Of a stretch of DNA of 64,000 nt, positions 21,615-32,005 are shown piece by piece. The DNA lies in assembly GCA_038277395.1 (NCBI GenBank), contig CM076190.1:130788197-130852196 (forward strand), given 5' to 3'. A model generated the notes under the pieces. It was not told the origin of the DNA. It searched no databases and worked only from the letters and a program-made list of their open reading frames with translations. Positions within the stretch are counted from its first letter, which is position 1, and each line of letters opens with the position of its first letter. This DNA is from Dryocosmus kuriphilus. Lineage: Eukaryota > Arthropoda > Insecta > Hymenoptera > Cynipidae. A program made the position numbers and the translations under genes.

Positions 21615-22350
21615 AATAAGGCAAGTTTACCTATCAGTCCAGATAAATGTGAATTTGGCTGCTCAGAAATAAAATACTTAGGTTTTAAGGTTAATGAAAA
21701 GGGACTCCAGGTTAAAGAGGATAAAATCCAACCAATCTTCAACTTTCCGAAACCGAAAAATGTCAAACAAATCCAGCGTATTATAGCCATGGTCATCTGG
21801 TACCGAAATTTCATACCTCACTTTTCAGAAATTATGGAACCATTAAATAGGTTATTAAAAAAGAATAAAGCATGGGATTGGGGACCAGAAGAGGACGAAG
21901 CATTTCAAAGAATTAAAGGTCTTTTAACTACAGCACCAATTCTGACTTTTCCGGATCTCACTCAACTTTTTCAGCTAGAAACAGATGCAAGTAATACGGT
22001 CTTATTAGCCGTACTTACTCAAACCATAGAGAGAAAGAATTGTGTAGTAGCATAAGCGAGTAGAGCCCTCAGCGACACGGAAACTCGATACTCGGCTTCA
22101 GAGAAAGAGTGCTTAACCTTGGTTGGGCAATTAGAAAATTTAGACCGTACCTCGAAGGTTATAGTTTCAATATCATTACGGATCATTTATCGTTAGAATG
22201 GGTCCATAACCTTAAAAATCCAACCGGAAGACTAGCCAGATGGGCACTGGACCTGCTCGAATACGTCTACGAGGTAATTTATAGAAATGATAGTTCGAAT
22301 GTAGTGCCGGACGCCCTATCAAGATCGAAAGAAACAGTAAATACGGTGGC
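21615..22350 (+). pseudogene. pol: Gypsy RT thumb and RNase H
   Basis: After the Penelope insertion the gypsy pol resumes with SPDKCEFGCSEIKYLGFKVN and KPKNVKQIQRIIAMVIWYRNFIPHFSEI, the end of RT. RNase H follows: AWDWGPEEDEAFQRIK, FQLETDASNTVLLAVL, a TAG-type break near 22053 inside a YSASEKECL-containing stretch, then FNIITDHLSLEWV and NVVPDALSRS. Frames 21789-22055 and 22109-22561 cover most of it. The order is normal for Ty3/gypsy. One or more shifts separate the two frames. Confidence 0.75.
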
Positions 22351-22559
22351 GTTCGCGTTATCGTGTAATACAAAAAAACCGAAAACGGACTTAAACGATC
22401 AGACGGATGACTGGTACTCCGCTAAATTAAGACAAGCCGAAAAGAAACCTGAAGGAAACGAAACCTGTACGACAGTACACAAGCGGGACATTCAGGTTCC
22501 GAGAAAACGCATGCGAGAAGTTCAGATTACAACTTCTGGCCGGGCATGCATTTGGAAAT

Positions 22560-23545
22560 AATCAAACACGTAAAACTGTACGGTATGCCAGAGAAGAGGA
22601 CTGAGTAACCAGGTACAAATAGGGCTAATGGGAAAAAGAATTGTAGAGTAACCTTGGACCATGATTGCTGTAGATGTCATGGGATTATTTCCAACAACGA
22701 AGAAGGGGAAAAAAACAGTACATATTAGCTTTTGTGGATCTTTTCACAAAATGGGTGGAAATTATCCCAATTAGAAAGACAAACCTGAACTACTATAGAG
22801 TCGGAATTTCATAAGCGTGTTATTTCCCGTTAGGGAACACCTCGGATTCACCATACGGAAAATGTCACAGAATTTGTAAGTAAAACCACAGGCGAATTGA
22901 CGGAAAAATTCGGAATTAAACACCCAAAAACGCCGAAATACTATCCCCAAGCTAACTCGACGGAAAGATATAATAGGACGATTAAATAAATAATTAAAGC
23001 ATACATAGATAACGATCACTCTACGTGTGATGAACACATAGATGATATCCAATTTGCGATAAATACGAGCAAAGACACAACGGCACAATTCACACCTGCA
23101 ATTCTAAATTTAGGTCGCGTATTAGAACCACTACAATCCCTTAACAGGAATCTAGAAACGGATTGCGAGATAGAATTTCAAAGCGTAGACAAGTGGGCAG
23201 ACAGGCTTAGAAGATTACAGTTAATTAAGGAAGAAGTCCAAAAGAATTTGGACGAAGCTAACGAGAAACGATCAACAAGTTATAATCTAAGAAGGAGGGA
23301 AATAGAATATAAAAAGGGAGAAAAATTTCTAAAATGGGTAACAAAACTGTTAAATAAAGTAGATAGAAAGGCAGGGAAACTTCTCGACCAGTATGAAGGT
23401 CCATTTATTAGTAAGAAGGACATCTTCCCCACAATTTATGAATTGAATTTGAATTGAAAAATAGTTTCGGTTTCGGACTTCGACCGGGTAACCATAATGG
23501 ATCTAGATAAAGGATTTGAATTTAACTATGCAGAGTCACAGGCAT
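22560..23545 (+). pseudogene. pol: Gypsy integrase
   Basis: Integrase joins element cDNA to the chromosome. Short segments in different frames give WTMIAVDVMGLFPTTKKG (first core Asp), FTKWVEIIPIRK, TEFVSKTTGELTEKFGIKHPKTPKYYPQAN with the following ERYNR (core Glu), and DDIQFAINTSKDTTAQFTPA. The C-terminal frame 23248-23457 has EKFLKWVTKLLNKVDRKAGKLLDQYEGPFI, the GPF/Y-type module. The zinc-binding N-terminus is largely lost between 22561 and 22670. Several stops and shifts inactivate it. The tail ends near SQALW*, at about 23550. Confidence 0.65.
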
Positions 23546-24057
23546 TATGGTAAGGCACACCACAGTTGCAGGTTAATGATTTTAAAATTGAAATTGGCAA
23601 CAGGCAAGGTATATACGGTTTCATGTAATTTAGAAACACTCCAAACTCTAAACAGAATGACAACTTCAAGACAGATTTAGGACAGAGAACAATTTTTTAT
23701 TTTATTTTTTGCTGCAAAATAGAGGTTCCAAGGTAAATTCCAAAGGTAAATATAAAATGTCTAAGACAAAATAAAGAACTCCAAAAAAAAAGTCCATACT
23801 CAAAACAAAAAGGCAGAACATACTTTAATCCTCAGAAAGAGGGCATTAAGAACAAGATGCTACCTCGGCTAAATCGAAATGGAAGGACAAAGGACACACT
23901 TCAGCAGACAACAGTACTCATTTACAACATCAAAAGATACTTTTATTTTTTTTTTATACATAAAGGTTTGTTTCAGGAATCAGGAATCAGGAACCAAGGA
24001 ACTCGAGGAACTCCAAAATTTATAAGCTATTTCCGGGTATGTACCCGAACCTCGATT

Positions 24058-24434
24058 GAGGTGGGAGGGTGTAAGGGGGCCAGCACGGCGCGAGTGGCGG
24101 GGTCGGCGGCCGAGCACGGTCGGAAACCTGCGAAGGGTCCCGACCGTCATTTGGGTACCGGGCTCACCTCTCGCCCGGAAGAGTCAGTCTTCGTTTGGCT
24201 CGATGGCCGTTTGTTGTTCTTGCTAGTCGCTTGTCAGTGTCACCACTTGTTTCGTCGTCTGGCTCTATTACCGTATTACGGTCAATTGTAAATTCGCACA
24301 CCGTGCTCGACTAGATTCACTAGAGTACGCTGAATAAATTGTAAGTTATGCTGATTTGTGCTTTTTATTGTGTCTTCTCCCCAATTCTCGGCGTCCACAT
24401 CCTATTTCCCATCCTCGGTAGCGATTCCCCGCTA
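24058..24434 (+). repeat. Gypsy 3' LTR with polypurine tract
   Basis: GAGGTGGGAGGG (24058-24069) is a polypurine tract of the type that primes plus-strand synthesis. The LTR begins TGTAAGGGGG at 24070 and its homology with the 5' LTR ends at about 24434 (365 bp). AATAAA lies near 24334. The terminus is inferred from alignment to the 5' LTR, since it lacks a clean CA. Confidence 0.6.
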
Positions 24435-25250
24435 AAAGCTGCTTCTTTTAATCTCTCTCGGCAGTGAATTGGCCCTTCCGGCATCCGCGTGACTATAACT
24501 GAATTTATGCTAATGGCCGTCGAAAATGGTCAGTCGCCCACGTCCATAGCAGTCAATTAAAGACCCCGGTCGTTACACAACCTGGGGATACGGGATTGGG
24601 ATCGTATAGCCCCGACTTCTTTGTAACGGCCTTTGTTTTGCCATTATAGTAAGAAATGAGGATTTTTATAATATAAAAAGTAAAAGTTTAGTGCACATGA
24701 TTCACACTTTAGCCGCGTCACTCCTTATCTCCACTCTACCAAAAATGGGGGGCTTGTCGGGTGATGAAGTTGAAAGAAAATGTTTTGGTATTTTTACTAA
24801 ACTACTTAGCATCGTTCAGTCAAAAAATTTCTATCATAAATAAAATATGAATTGAAAATAGTAAGAATAACAAAAATCGATCGTTATAGTGTATTGACAA
24901 AAATTTATACGAAATTGATGAAGCTTGACTCGAAACAAGAGAAATGTTTCTCTTTGTTTTCTTTGATAATCAACGTAAATTTATAATCAAGGAGCTTTTA
25001 AAGAGATCAGTCGATCGACACTCTTTGTTGGTAGAAGAGCTGGCTATAAGTAAACTTTACTATTAATATTTATGTCACTATCACCCAAGTTATTAACAAA
25101 TAAGCTTAAGCTACGCGACTCCCCTATACAATCGTTTTTTATATTAAACATTTTTATAATTAACGATTCCTATTTCTATAAATTTCGTAATAATTAATAT
25201 ATACACCTAGTCCTAAATGAAGTCATATACTTTAAAGAAGTTTTACCAAT

Positions 25251-25433
25251 ATGTATCATTTCCGTATAATTAAACGGTTGAGAAAAAGTTGGAAAATTTT
25301 GAGTAAACCGCAAACTCTTAGGCTCATTCTAAAAAAGGGTACTAATAGAAGAAAGAAATTATTTAAACCATTATTGTTGTTAATTTTTATTAAATGTTGT
25401 CTCATTACAATTGAAGGGTTGCAGAAAGGTTGA
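25251..25433 (+). CDS. Small basic open frame in repeat T, unknown
   Basis: A 60-codon frame starting MYHFRIIKRL, very rich in Lys, Arg and Leu, with a hydrophobic centre (LLLLIFIKCCLI). I recognise no family. The equivalent stretch of copy C (near 41067) starts with the same ten residues but has a stop where copy B has Trp. Given the AT-rich composition this may be chance. It is listed only because the start and frame are shared between copies. Confidence 0.2.
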   Translation: MYHFRIIKRLRKSWKILSKPQTLRLILKKGTNRRKKLFKPLLLLIFIKCCLITIEGLQKG

Positions 25434-25796
25434 AGAATGTAGAAAAAAAAAGTTTTTTCTTACCATTTTTTTCGTTTCCATACTCATATTCAAACATCGG
25501 TCACCCGCGGTTACATCATTAAAAAATTATTATGTAAGGAAAAAACCCTTATTTTTGGACCCCATATAGAGCACGATTTTTTAGAGCATCTAAAATGACA
25601 TTTCGGAGGCGGCCCGATTTCAGATTACCTATTAATAGGGTATAAAATGTCAAATTGATGCAGATGAAATGTAAAAAAAAATGCAGAATTTTTTAAGGAC
25701 AGTAAAAGACAATATTTTTAGATTACATAGACTTGGAATCAAATAAATGATAAGAAGTCGAATTATTGAAGGTTACATTATGAAGATAAAAACCTG

Positions 25797-26495
25797 CCCG
25801 CGGTGCGGGCACATTCTCATCGCGCGCTTCGCGTGAAGTATGAGCGCGTCTAGGGCGCGCCTCTGTTGGTACTCGCTTGGTGTTTATAGATCGTATAAAC
25901 CTTTAAATTAAAAATTACAAAAGAAATTATTTTACTTAAGGCTCTATCGCCCTTAAGGAATACATTCTCATCATGGCACTCGCGCTTCGCGCTCGATAAT
26001 TACATTTTTTTAAAACACATTGTAGATCGGTAAAGTTTTTTTGTGATTTTCCAAATTTTCACAATACAGGATTTCGATTCTTAAAAGTAAAACGATGAGT
26101 ATTATAAATAAATTTTGTAGCTCTTTCCAGGGTGAACAATTCTGCTTGTTAATATTTTCTCATATCTTGCATAGTTTTGCTGAAAAGTGTTTTTTTTATA
26201 TTTCATAACATATTTCACGAATAATTCAAAAACTACGCGTCTGCTCAGAAAAATGATAGAGAGGAAATCTGTAGACTTTTGTGAGGTGAACAACTTTGTT
26301 TACCATAATTTTTTCGTATCTTGCACAGTTTGGCGGGAGATTTGAAATCTTTGATTTTTAATAACGTTTTATCGATTAAAGCAAAAACCGTGAATTTTAT
26401 CAAAAATGGTTGAGACAAAATTTGTAGGCCTTTTTGAAGTAAACAACTTTGTTTTTTACCATTTTTACCTGATGAGAATATAAAAAAAATATATA
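25797..26495 (+). mobile_element. GC-hairpin dispersed repeat inserted in copy B
   Basis: Copy C is uninterrupted at the matching point (about 41605), so this is a discrete insertion. It opens with GCCCGCGGTGCGGGC, a hairpin, then CACATTCTCATCGCGCGCTTCGCG and several more GC-rich palindromes (e.g. CTCGCGCTTCGCGCTCG), all embedded in AT-rich DNA. The right half consists of diverged tandem units ending near CTGATGAGAATA, which resembles the complement of the left ATTCTCATC. A-runs on both sides hide any target duplication. Related copies lie at 1-97, 46740-47680 (inverted) and 50505-50810. No protein is encoded. Confidence 0.7.
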
Positions 26496-26998
26496 TATAA
26501 AATACGATTTTAATATTATTTAGAGTGCTCATACACTACAAATCAAGGAAAATTGGCTAAATTCAAATATTATTTAAAACTCAAGTTAGGCAATATAATT
26601 TCAAAATAGAAATGAAATACGTATTCAAGAGAAAATTTTTTAGGTTAGGCATCAAAAAGAGGAAATTACATAGAAATATCATAATTTTCTCACCAGCATA
26701 ATTTACATCCCGAAGTTCTTTTGAAATCTAATGTAACGATTCTATCGCAAGTTCATAAAAATATATTCTTCTCATAAGAAATGCAGGTTAAACTTTATGA
26801 TCTTTTGTCAACCCCGAAATATCAATTAATTTCAAAAAGCATAATGTGTGTTTTTTTGTAGAAGAACCACACAAATCTAGATTGGGGGTCAGAGCATGAA
26901 AAAAAGTTGGGCTACCCTAAGGAACTTCTGAGTATAAAATTGTAAGGTAATGGACTGCTGATAATAATAACATTTTATTTAATGCTACATAGCTCGGT

Positions 26999-26999
<1 letters not shown>

Positions 27000-27030
<31 letters not shown>

Positions 27031-27110
27031 GAATAGGGTATCGTATGATAATAGGTTGCAATAATAATTGATTATAATAATAATAGGTTATAATAATAAT
27101 AGTTTACAGT
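27000..27110. repeat. (AAT)n microsatellite
   Basis: Long runs of AATAAT with interruptions. The same array lies at 42043-42160 and a shorter one at about 3988-4005, at matching positions in the three repeat T copies. Confidence 0.8.
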
Positions 27111-27151
27111 GAAATTGTAAAAACATAAGATCAGAAGTCTTCATATGCATT

Positions 27152-27497
27152 AATCCAATCGCCACTAATACTTTTGTATGCACTGAGAAGTCTAGATGGT
27201 AACTTTGGCTTAAAATGTCGAGGAAATCACCCTCAATACGAATATCCAGGGAACTTTTTCGAGAATTTGGTCAGTAATTGTTTAAACAAATTTTTTGAAC
27301 AAATACAGTATTTAGGTCTTGGGTCAAACTTTCCGAAATATATTTTAGAGAATTTTTATTTTCATAAATACTGAGTATATTTTTTAATCTGTTAGCTTAT
27401 ACAATTACAGATCAACATTTCGTAAAAGTATCCTGGTACTAGCGAAAGTTACCCTCTAGACCACCAGTGCATACAGAAATATTAGTGGCGACTAAAT
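27152..27497. mobile_element. Foldback MITE inside repeat T, copy B
   Basis: Arms start TCGCCACTAAT and end ATTAGTGGCGA, with inner complementary blocks as in copy A but a shorter right arm. The plus-strand frame at 27174-27374 is one arm of this hairpin and is not treated as a gene. Confidence 0.65.
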
Positions 27498-27705
27498 TAC
27501 ATCTATTATTCTTGATTGTTCTGCCAGAATACATACTGCCACTACTTATCAACCTTTTTATTCGTTTGGTCTCTTAAACTGCGTAGCACTGAACAGAAAG
27601 CAATATTTAATTTTAAAAATATTTATATTTTATATAAAATACAAATAAAAAGCTATAACTAAAATATTGTTATATGAAATGCGTATAAAACATTAAACGG
27701 ACTTA

Positions 27706-28110
27706 CTATAACTTAATTGAAGCAGATTGCCTAGCCGGAGTTGTTTTCAGAATTTTGGAAAGTCTCTCATTCGTGATGCAGGGTAGCGCTGCTTTGACAA
27801 CTTTTGTTATCGACTCCTTGTATTTCTTATTTTTCTGACAAAGATCATTGATAAGGTCGTCGAGGGCTTTATCAGTAACTTTCGAGGACTTTTTTACTTT
27901 ATCCGCTACTTTATCCATTGAAGCAGTGAAAAGATCAACCTCGCTTTGAAGAGCTTTTCCCACTTCGGACCACCTAGTTTTCTTGTTACATTTTGCGTCC
28001 AAATCTGCCTTTTTTATATCGTAATAATAGTATAAATCAATCTCTAATCTGGCCCTTGTTGGTTTGTTTTCCGAAACACTTTTAGATTCAGATAAACCTT
28101 AAAAATGTTA
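27706..28110 (-). pseudogene. Exon-like frame of unknown protein, repeat T copy B
   Basis: The longest clean version of the shared frame. Reading from about 28105: a splice-acceptor-like AG, LSESKSVSENKPTRARLE, a short Tyr-rich stretch, DLDAKCNKKTRWSEVGKAL, then KVKKSSKVTDKALDDLINDLCQKN and KAALPCITNERLSKILK, ending at a stop near 27706. About 130 codons are open without interruption. I do not recognise the family. The charge pattern suggests a soluble helical domain. It agrees closely with copy C, and copy A is the diverged one. It may be an exon captured from a host or viral gene, or the last exon of the element's own gene. Confidence 0.5.
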
Positions 28111-28417
28111 AAATGTGTAATACGTACTATAATTATAGAAACGTTCGATACTCTACTAAGAAGTACAGCATCTCAATTAAATAAGTTTGGTTGAAAAAGA
28201 TTATGTGGACAAATCGATTTTTAGAAGACAATTATTAACCGAATTAAACCTTTTTTTATAAATAGCAGCTTATAAGATTCCATATTAATTTCTCGGAGTA
28301 GATTCTTAAAAGAATTTTTTTATTTTTTTTTATTTAATAACAAAGATGGGAAAAAATTTTCCTTTAGCATATATGAAAAGTAGGTACTATTTTTCGAGAA
28401 ATCCTTCGATTCATTAC

Positions 28418-28690
28418 TAGTCCAGGCGCCCTATGAAAAATGGTGGATTATATGCTTTCCACAGGATGACTGTTGATTATTGTAGTATTGGCATGTAGAA
28501 TGAAGACCTATATGCTTCCCAATCGAGCTTTTTGTCCTTAAGATTTTAAAATTAAATTTGAAGTTTGGAAAACCAAGTTTTTTGTTTATTGCTACGAACC
28601 TATTTGTCTGACAAACAAAATGTTTGATCAAAAAATGTAGGCCTTCAAAATATCTATAAATTGAATGGCAGTATGTTAAGATTCGTCTAT
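28418..28690. other. Short non-coding spacer
   Basis: No gene is seen. It lies between the end of repeat T copy B and the truncated errantivirus-like element. Confidence 0.5.
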
Positions 28691-28733
28691 TTGTTTACGT
28701 GAGCCAGCCAAACTGTGCATAGATGAACCAAAG

Positions 28734-29120
28734 GTGGTGCACCGATGGACAGAACCCTTGACCTACAGGCGCGACAACTACCCTCCTCATTTTCTTTCAG
28801 AGGATTGCGAGCCGACTGACCCCATTGCAAAACTCCTCCTTGCTACCGAACGTCTTGACATTCAAGACTTGCGGGAATGCAGGCCTAAAAAGAATCAAGT
28901 CCTGGTTACTCCACACGGTCGGCACAAATCGTACTCTGTTGTGACAAAAAAACGACACTCAGATGACGTTAACTGGAAGGACGTGGCCCTAGGATTAAAG
29001 AACCTTCGCCTCGCCTTGGAACAAGATGGCCAACCCTCTTTTCGAATGGCTAACTCTGGAGATTTGTTAGGATATCTAGGTCAGAACAAAATGACGGAGC
29101 TGCTGGCTGAAGCCCTCTAA
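28734..29120 (+). pseudogene. pol: Errantivirus pol, pre-integrase linker
   Basis: A 128-codon open frame with no catalytic motif, ending SGDLLGYLGQNKMTELLAEAL. It directly precedes the integrase zinc-binding region, with a single stop between (about 29118). In errantivirus polyproteins this place is taken by the RNase H-integrase linker, often with a VVTKK..SD phrase as seen here. The RNase H itself is absent, which marks the truncation point near 28690. Confidence 0.5.
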
Positions 29121-29171
29121 GATAGTAGCATAGTTGTCCACCTTTGCCATGGAAAAATTGAAGTCCCTCCC

Positions 29172-30208
29172 GTGGACATGAGAACCAAGATCATCGCAAA
29201 ATACCACGGCAGCCTACTTTCAGGTCACAAAGGCGTCACTAAAACGCACAGGCGTATAAGGGAAAAGTATTATTGGCCACGGTTACGCGATCAGGTAAAT
29301 GAGTTCATTTACAACTGCCGAAGTTGCTTAGAGCAAAAACTAGTGCGCGCAAGAACTCGTGAACCTATGGTTATCACCGATACGCCGGCAGAACCCTTCG
29401 AAAAAGTATCCCTCGACACCGTGGGTAAATTACCCACTACTCCCAATGGCAACCGCCATATCCTCACGATGCAGGATAATTTTACTAAATATTGTATAGT
29501 GGTAGCCATAACGAATGTAAAAACAACCACCATCGCGCATGCGGTCGCGACAACATTATTCTCGCAATATGGGGCTCCCTGATGTATACTCACCGATAGG
29601 GGTGGAACCTTATTAGTAAGTTGATGAAAAACCTTGAGAGGCTCTTCGGCGTAAAACAATTAACTACCTCCGGATACCGACCCCAAACCAATGGATCCCT
29701 CGAAAGAAGTTATATAGTACTGACAGACTACATTAAACACCACGCCGACAGCAACGATGACTGGGACCGGCTACTTCCCTTCGCCATATTCGCCTACAAT
29801 ACGTCGGTACATGAAGCGACCAATTTTACTACCTATGAACTGGTCTTCGGGCGAACGGCCCGAACGCCTAGTTCCTTTCCTTCCGGAGAAGAACTGGAAA
29901 CGTTTGGTTCGTACCCGCGCGACATGATAGTTCGGATCTCAGAAATCCGAAGGATCGCGGCCAAGGATCTAATTAATGCCAAGGTTCGGTCCAAAGAAAT
30001 TTATGACCGAAAGGCGAGACCTCTGAACGCGAAAATCGGGGAACAAGCCTACTTCCTTAAGGAAATTAGGGACGCAAAATTTGACAGTCGGGCTACGGGA
30101 CCCTATACGGTAAAGGGATTCACTGAAAACAATAATGTAATCCTCGAAACCGAAACAGGCGAAAGATTTATCAAGCATAACGACAAATTAAAGGTCATTC
30201 ATTGTTAA
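29172..30208 (+). pseudogene. pol: Errantivirus integrase
   Basis: The N-terminal HHCC zinc site is complete (KYHGSLLSGHKG ... CRSCLEQ). The core has FEKVSLDTVGKLP (first Asp), then YGAP followed by a TGA (about 29581) and a shift. The second Asp lies in LTDRGG and the core Glu in NGSLERSY (frame 29621-30208), which continues through ERFIKHNDKLKVIHC at the C-terminus. All DDE positions are present, but the stop and shift at 29581-29625 break the protein. It would insert viral cDNA into the genome. The length is otherwise normal. Confidence 0.75.
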
Positions 30209-30406
30209 ACCACAAATAGACCCCAAGGAAGTCCAAAGACAGAATACCCCTCCGCCTGTTATTCAGACAAAAAAAACAACCAAATTGGAATCCTTTTATT
30301 TCTCCTTTTCGGCGGAGAGGCTTATCCTGTCTTATTATTCCTTACCCCCAGTGGAGAAAGGTCCACTAATGTCTTTTATTTTAGGTGAAGCCGAATACCC
30401 TATTCA

Positions 30407-32005
30407 ATGATGTTCTGTTGGTGGATAATGGTACTTTTAACCTTCATCAAGGCCAACGAGGAAGTCGAAGCATCCTACCGAATTACTACACTTAAAACTA
30501 GTCCTGGGATTTACTACGAGTGTCTAGGGCCTCTGAAGCGGATCATCGGGACCTGGAGGATTACTGCGTTCCTGGACCTAAAAAAGATTCGAGGTCCACT
30601 GGAGTACTACGAGCAGCAAGTCAACCATTTAGCCAACTTATGTCAGCCAGGCTTTGAGTTGAGTTGTCAGAGGACCATTAACCTCTACGGATACGATGCC
30701 AAACTCCAAGTAGCTAGGAACCTAGAAGAAGAAACCGACCGACACGCTTCCGAAATTCAGGCAACAGGTCCCAAGGCACTATTCCCAAAACTACCTGTGG
30801 GGATGGGAAGACGCCGCGCCACTTCGATGCTAGGAGTACTCGGGGGGATAATCGGACCTATAGCTGGCTTAATGACGTACAACGACGCCGAAGTCATCCA
30901 CAGAGAGATCCGAGAACTCAACCGAGGCCAGGCTAACATAACCCACTTGATCGGTAAACAGACCCACGTGGTGAGGTCTCAACTAGAAACTCTCCATCGA
31001 CTCTCCCAAGAAAATAAAGAAAGATTGGTTCAATACGAATCCCAATTACTCCAGCATTCTCTAAACTTAAATAATCTGACCCGAGCGGTAGCCGAACTTC
31101 CACACGCTAAAGCTTTGGAACCCGTACTGAGAGGCATCGAGAGCAGGATTGATAATTATATCCGGTCCGCTTATAGACTTCTAGAAGTGATCCATGCGGC
31201 CCGCCAAGGACGGATGCATCCATCGCTCTTGAACTCCCACCAATTGGAGCCAATTTATAGAGATATCCAAGACCATCACCCAGAGATCAAGTTTCCAATA
31301 CCCGGACCACAAGCAAACATGGGAGAGCGGTCCAAAATCGCCATCATCACCTCCATATACAAAAAGGAAATCATTAGCATACTTATAGATATTCCAATGT
31401 TGGAGACCGACGAACACCTCGTGTATCAACTACACCCGGTCCCCGTGCCCCAACCAATACTGGGAAACGGTTCAGGAAGTGCTTATATTCAGCCAAGATT
31501 TTCCCACATCGCGGTGGGAGAATCTCGTAAGACTCATATTTTAATGAACCATCCAGACTTGGAGTCCTACACGCAGCTTTCTAATTATTTAATGTGTCCA
31601 AATAACTTACCCACTAACACGAACGTCAGGCATCAGACTTGTGATAGTGAACTGCTGCTGAATCCTTACACCACGAATCTCCGACGATGCGACATCAGAC
31701 TGACCTATCGAAAAGAGTCGGAATGGGTTCCGATCAAAAGCCTGAATGGTTTGCTCTATTCCCTGATCAAAGATACCTCAGCCAACCTGACATGCTCGGG
31801 CAAACCTAAGGTGATGATTCATATGGCTAAAATAGGAATAATACAGATCGCCCCAGGATGCCAACTCGAGACCGAGGAAGAGACCTTCATTGAATCAGCC
31901 GGCAAAATCGGATCTGTGGAAGTCATCTACGAACCTCTTTCACAACCTCCCCTTGTCAACTATGACTGGAATATATCCACCTACCACGGACCATTCTGCG
32001 AATGA
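30407..32005 (+). CDS. env: Errantivirus Env-like glycoprotein, C-terminally truncated
   Basis: An unbroken 532-codon frame. The first 20 residues (MMFCWWIMVLLTFIKA) form a signal peptide. A basic RRR cleavage site at residues 135-137 is followed by a Gly/Ile/Leu-rich fusion-peptide-like segment (about 138-157), then heptad-type helices (about 160-250), as in insect errantivirus envelopes and baculovirus F proteins. Conserved Cys residues and NxT/NxS sites fall in the second half. The frame ends at ...YHGPFCE without a membrane anchor or cytoplasmic tail, which the family normally has, so anchoring is lost or lies out of frame downstream. The long intact frame next to a broken integrase is notable. 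It starts 198 bp after integrase; expression from a spliced RNA would be expected by family. Confidence 0.75.
   Translation: MMFCWWIMVLLTFIKANEEVEASYRITTLKTSPGIYYECLGPLKRIIGTWRITAFLDLKKIRGPLEYYEQQVNHLANLCQPGFELSCQRTINLYGYDAKLQVARNLEEETDRHASEIQATGPKALFPKLPVGMGRRRATSMLGVLGGIIGPIAGLMTYNDAEVIHREIRELNRGQANITHLIGKQTHVVRSQLETLHRLSQENKERLVQYESQLLQHSLNLNNLTRAVAELPHAKALEPVLRGIESRIDNYIRSAYRLLEVIHAARQGRMHPSLLNSHQLEPIYRDIQDHHPEIKFPIPGPQANMGERSKIAIITSIYKKEIISILIDIPMLETDEHLVYQLHPVPVPQPILGNGSGSAYIQPRFSHIAVGESRKTHILMNHPDLESYTQLSNYLMCPNNLPTNTNVRHQTCDSELLLNPYTTNLRRCDIRLTYRKESEWVPIKSLNGLLYSLIKDTSANLTCSGKPKVMIHMAKIGIIQIAPGCQLETEEETFIESAGKIGSVEVIYEPLSQPPLVNYDWNISTYHGPFCE

Larger units (their letters stand above)
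6851..24434 (+). mobile_element. Ty3/gypsy LTR retrotransposon, nested and broken
   Basis: The order LTR, PBS, gag, protease, RT, RNase H, integrase, LTR on the plus strand defines a Ty3/gypsy element. It is interrupted by a LINE within gag (about 9777-14602) and by a Penelope-like inverted pair (17217-21600) between RT and RNase H. Removing these leaves roughly 8.4 kb, a normal size for the family. All reading frames carry stops or frameshifts. The two LTRs have nearly equal length (364 and 365 bp) but differ strongly over their first two thirds, which is odd for one insertion. Confidence 0.8.
23546..28417. repeat. Repeat T, copy B, fused to gypsy 3' end
   Basis: From CACAGGCATTA onward this matches copy C (38995-about 43520) nearly base for base apart from indels: the gypsy 3' tail, LTR, a 1.3-kb AT-rich part (24435-25740) and the part shared with copy A (25740-28417). 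Relative to C it gains the 25797-26495 insert and lacks a stretch matching 40483-40886. Similarity to C stops near 28417, where unrelated DNA begins. Confidence 0.75.

Noticed and set aside
24920..25020. Parallel frames in copies B and C (about 24930 and 40395) reading FFD.Q.KFIIKELL
   Set aside because: All codon differences I could compare are amino-acid changing and both share an in-frame TGA, so there is no sign of selection for a protein.
25797..26495. Helitron assignment for the GC-hairpin repeat
   Set aside because: There is a terminal hairpin, but no CTRR 3' end and no Rep/helicase; insertion in an A-run prevents checking an A-T target.
27174..27374. Similar plus-strand frames at 27174-27374 and 42180-42428, looking like a conserved small protein
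   Set aside because: Both are the left arm of the foldback MITE; the similarity is copy identity of the hairpin.
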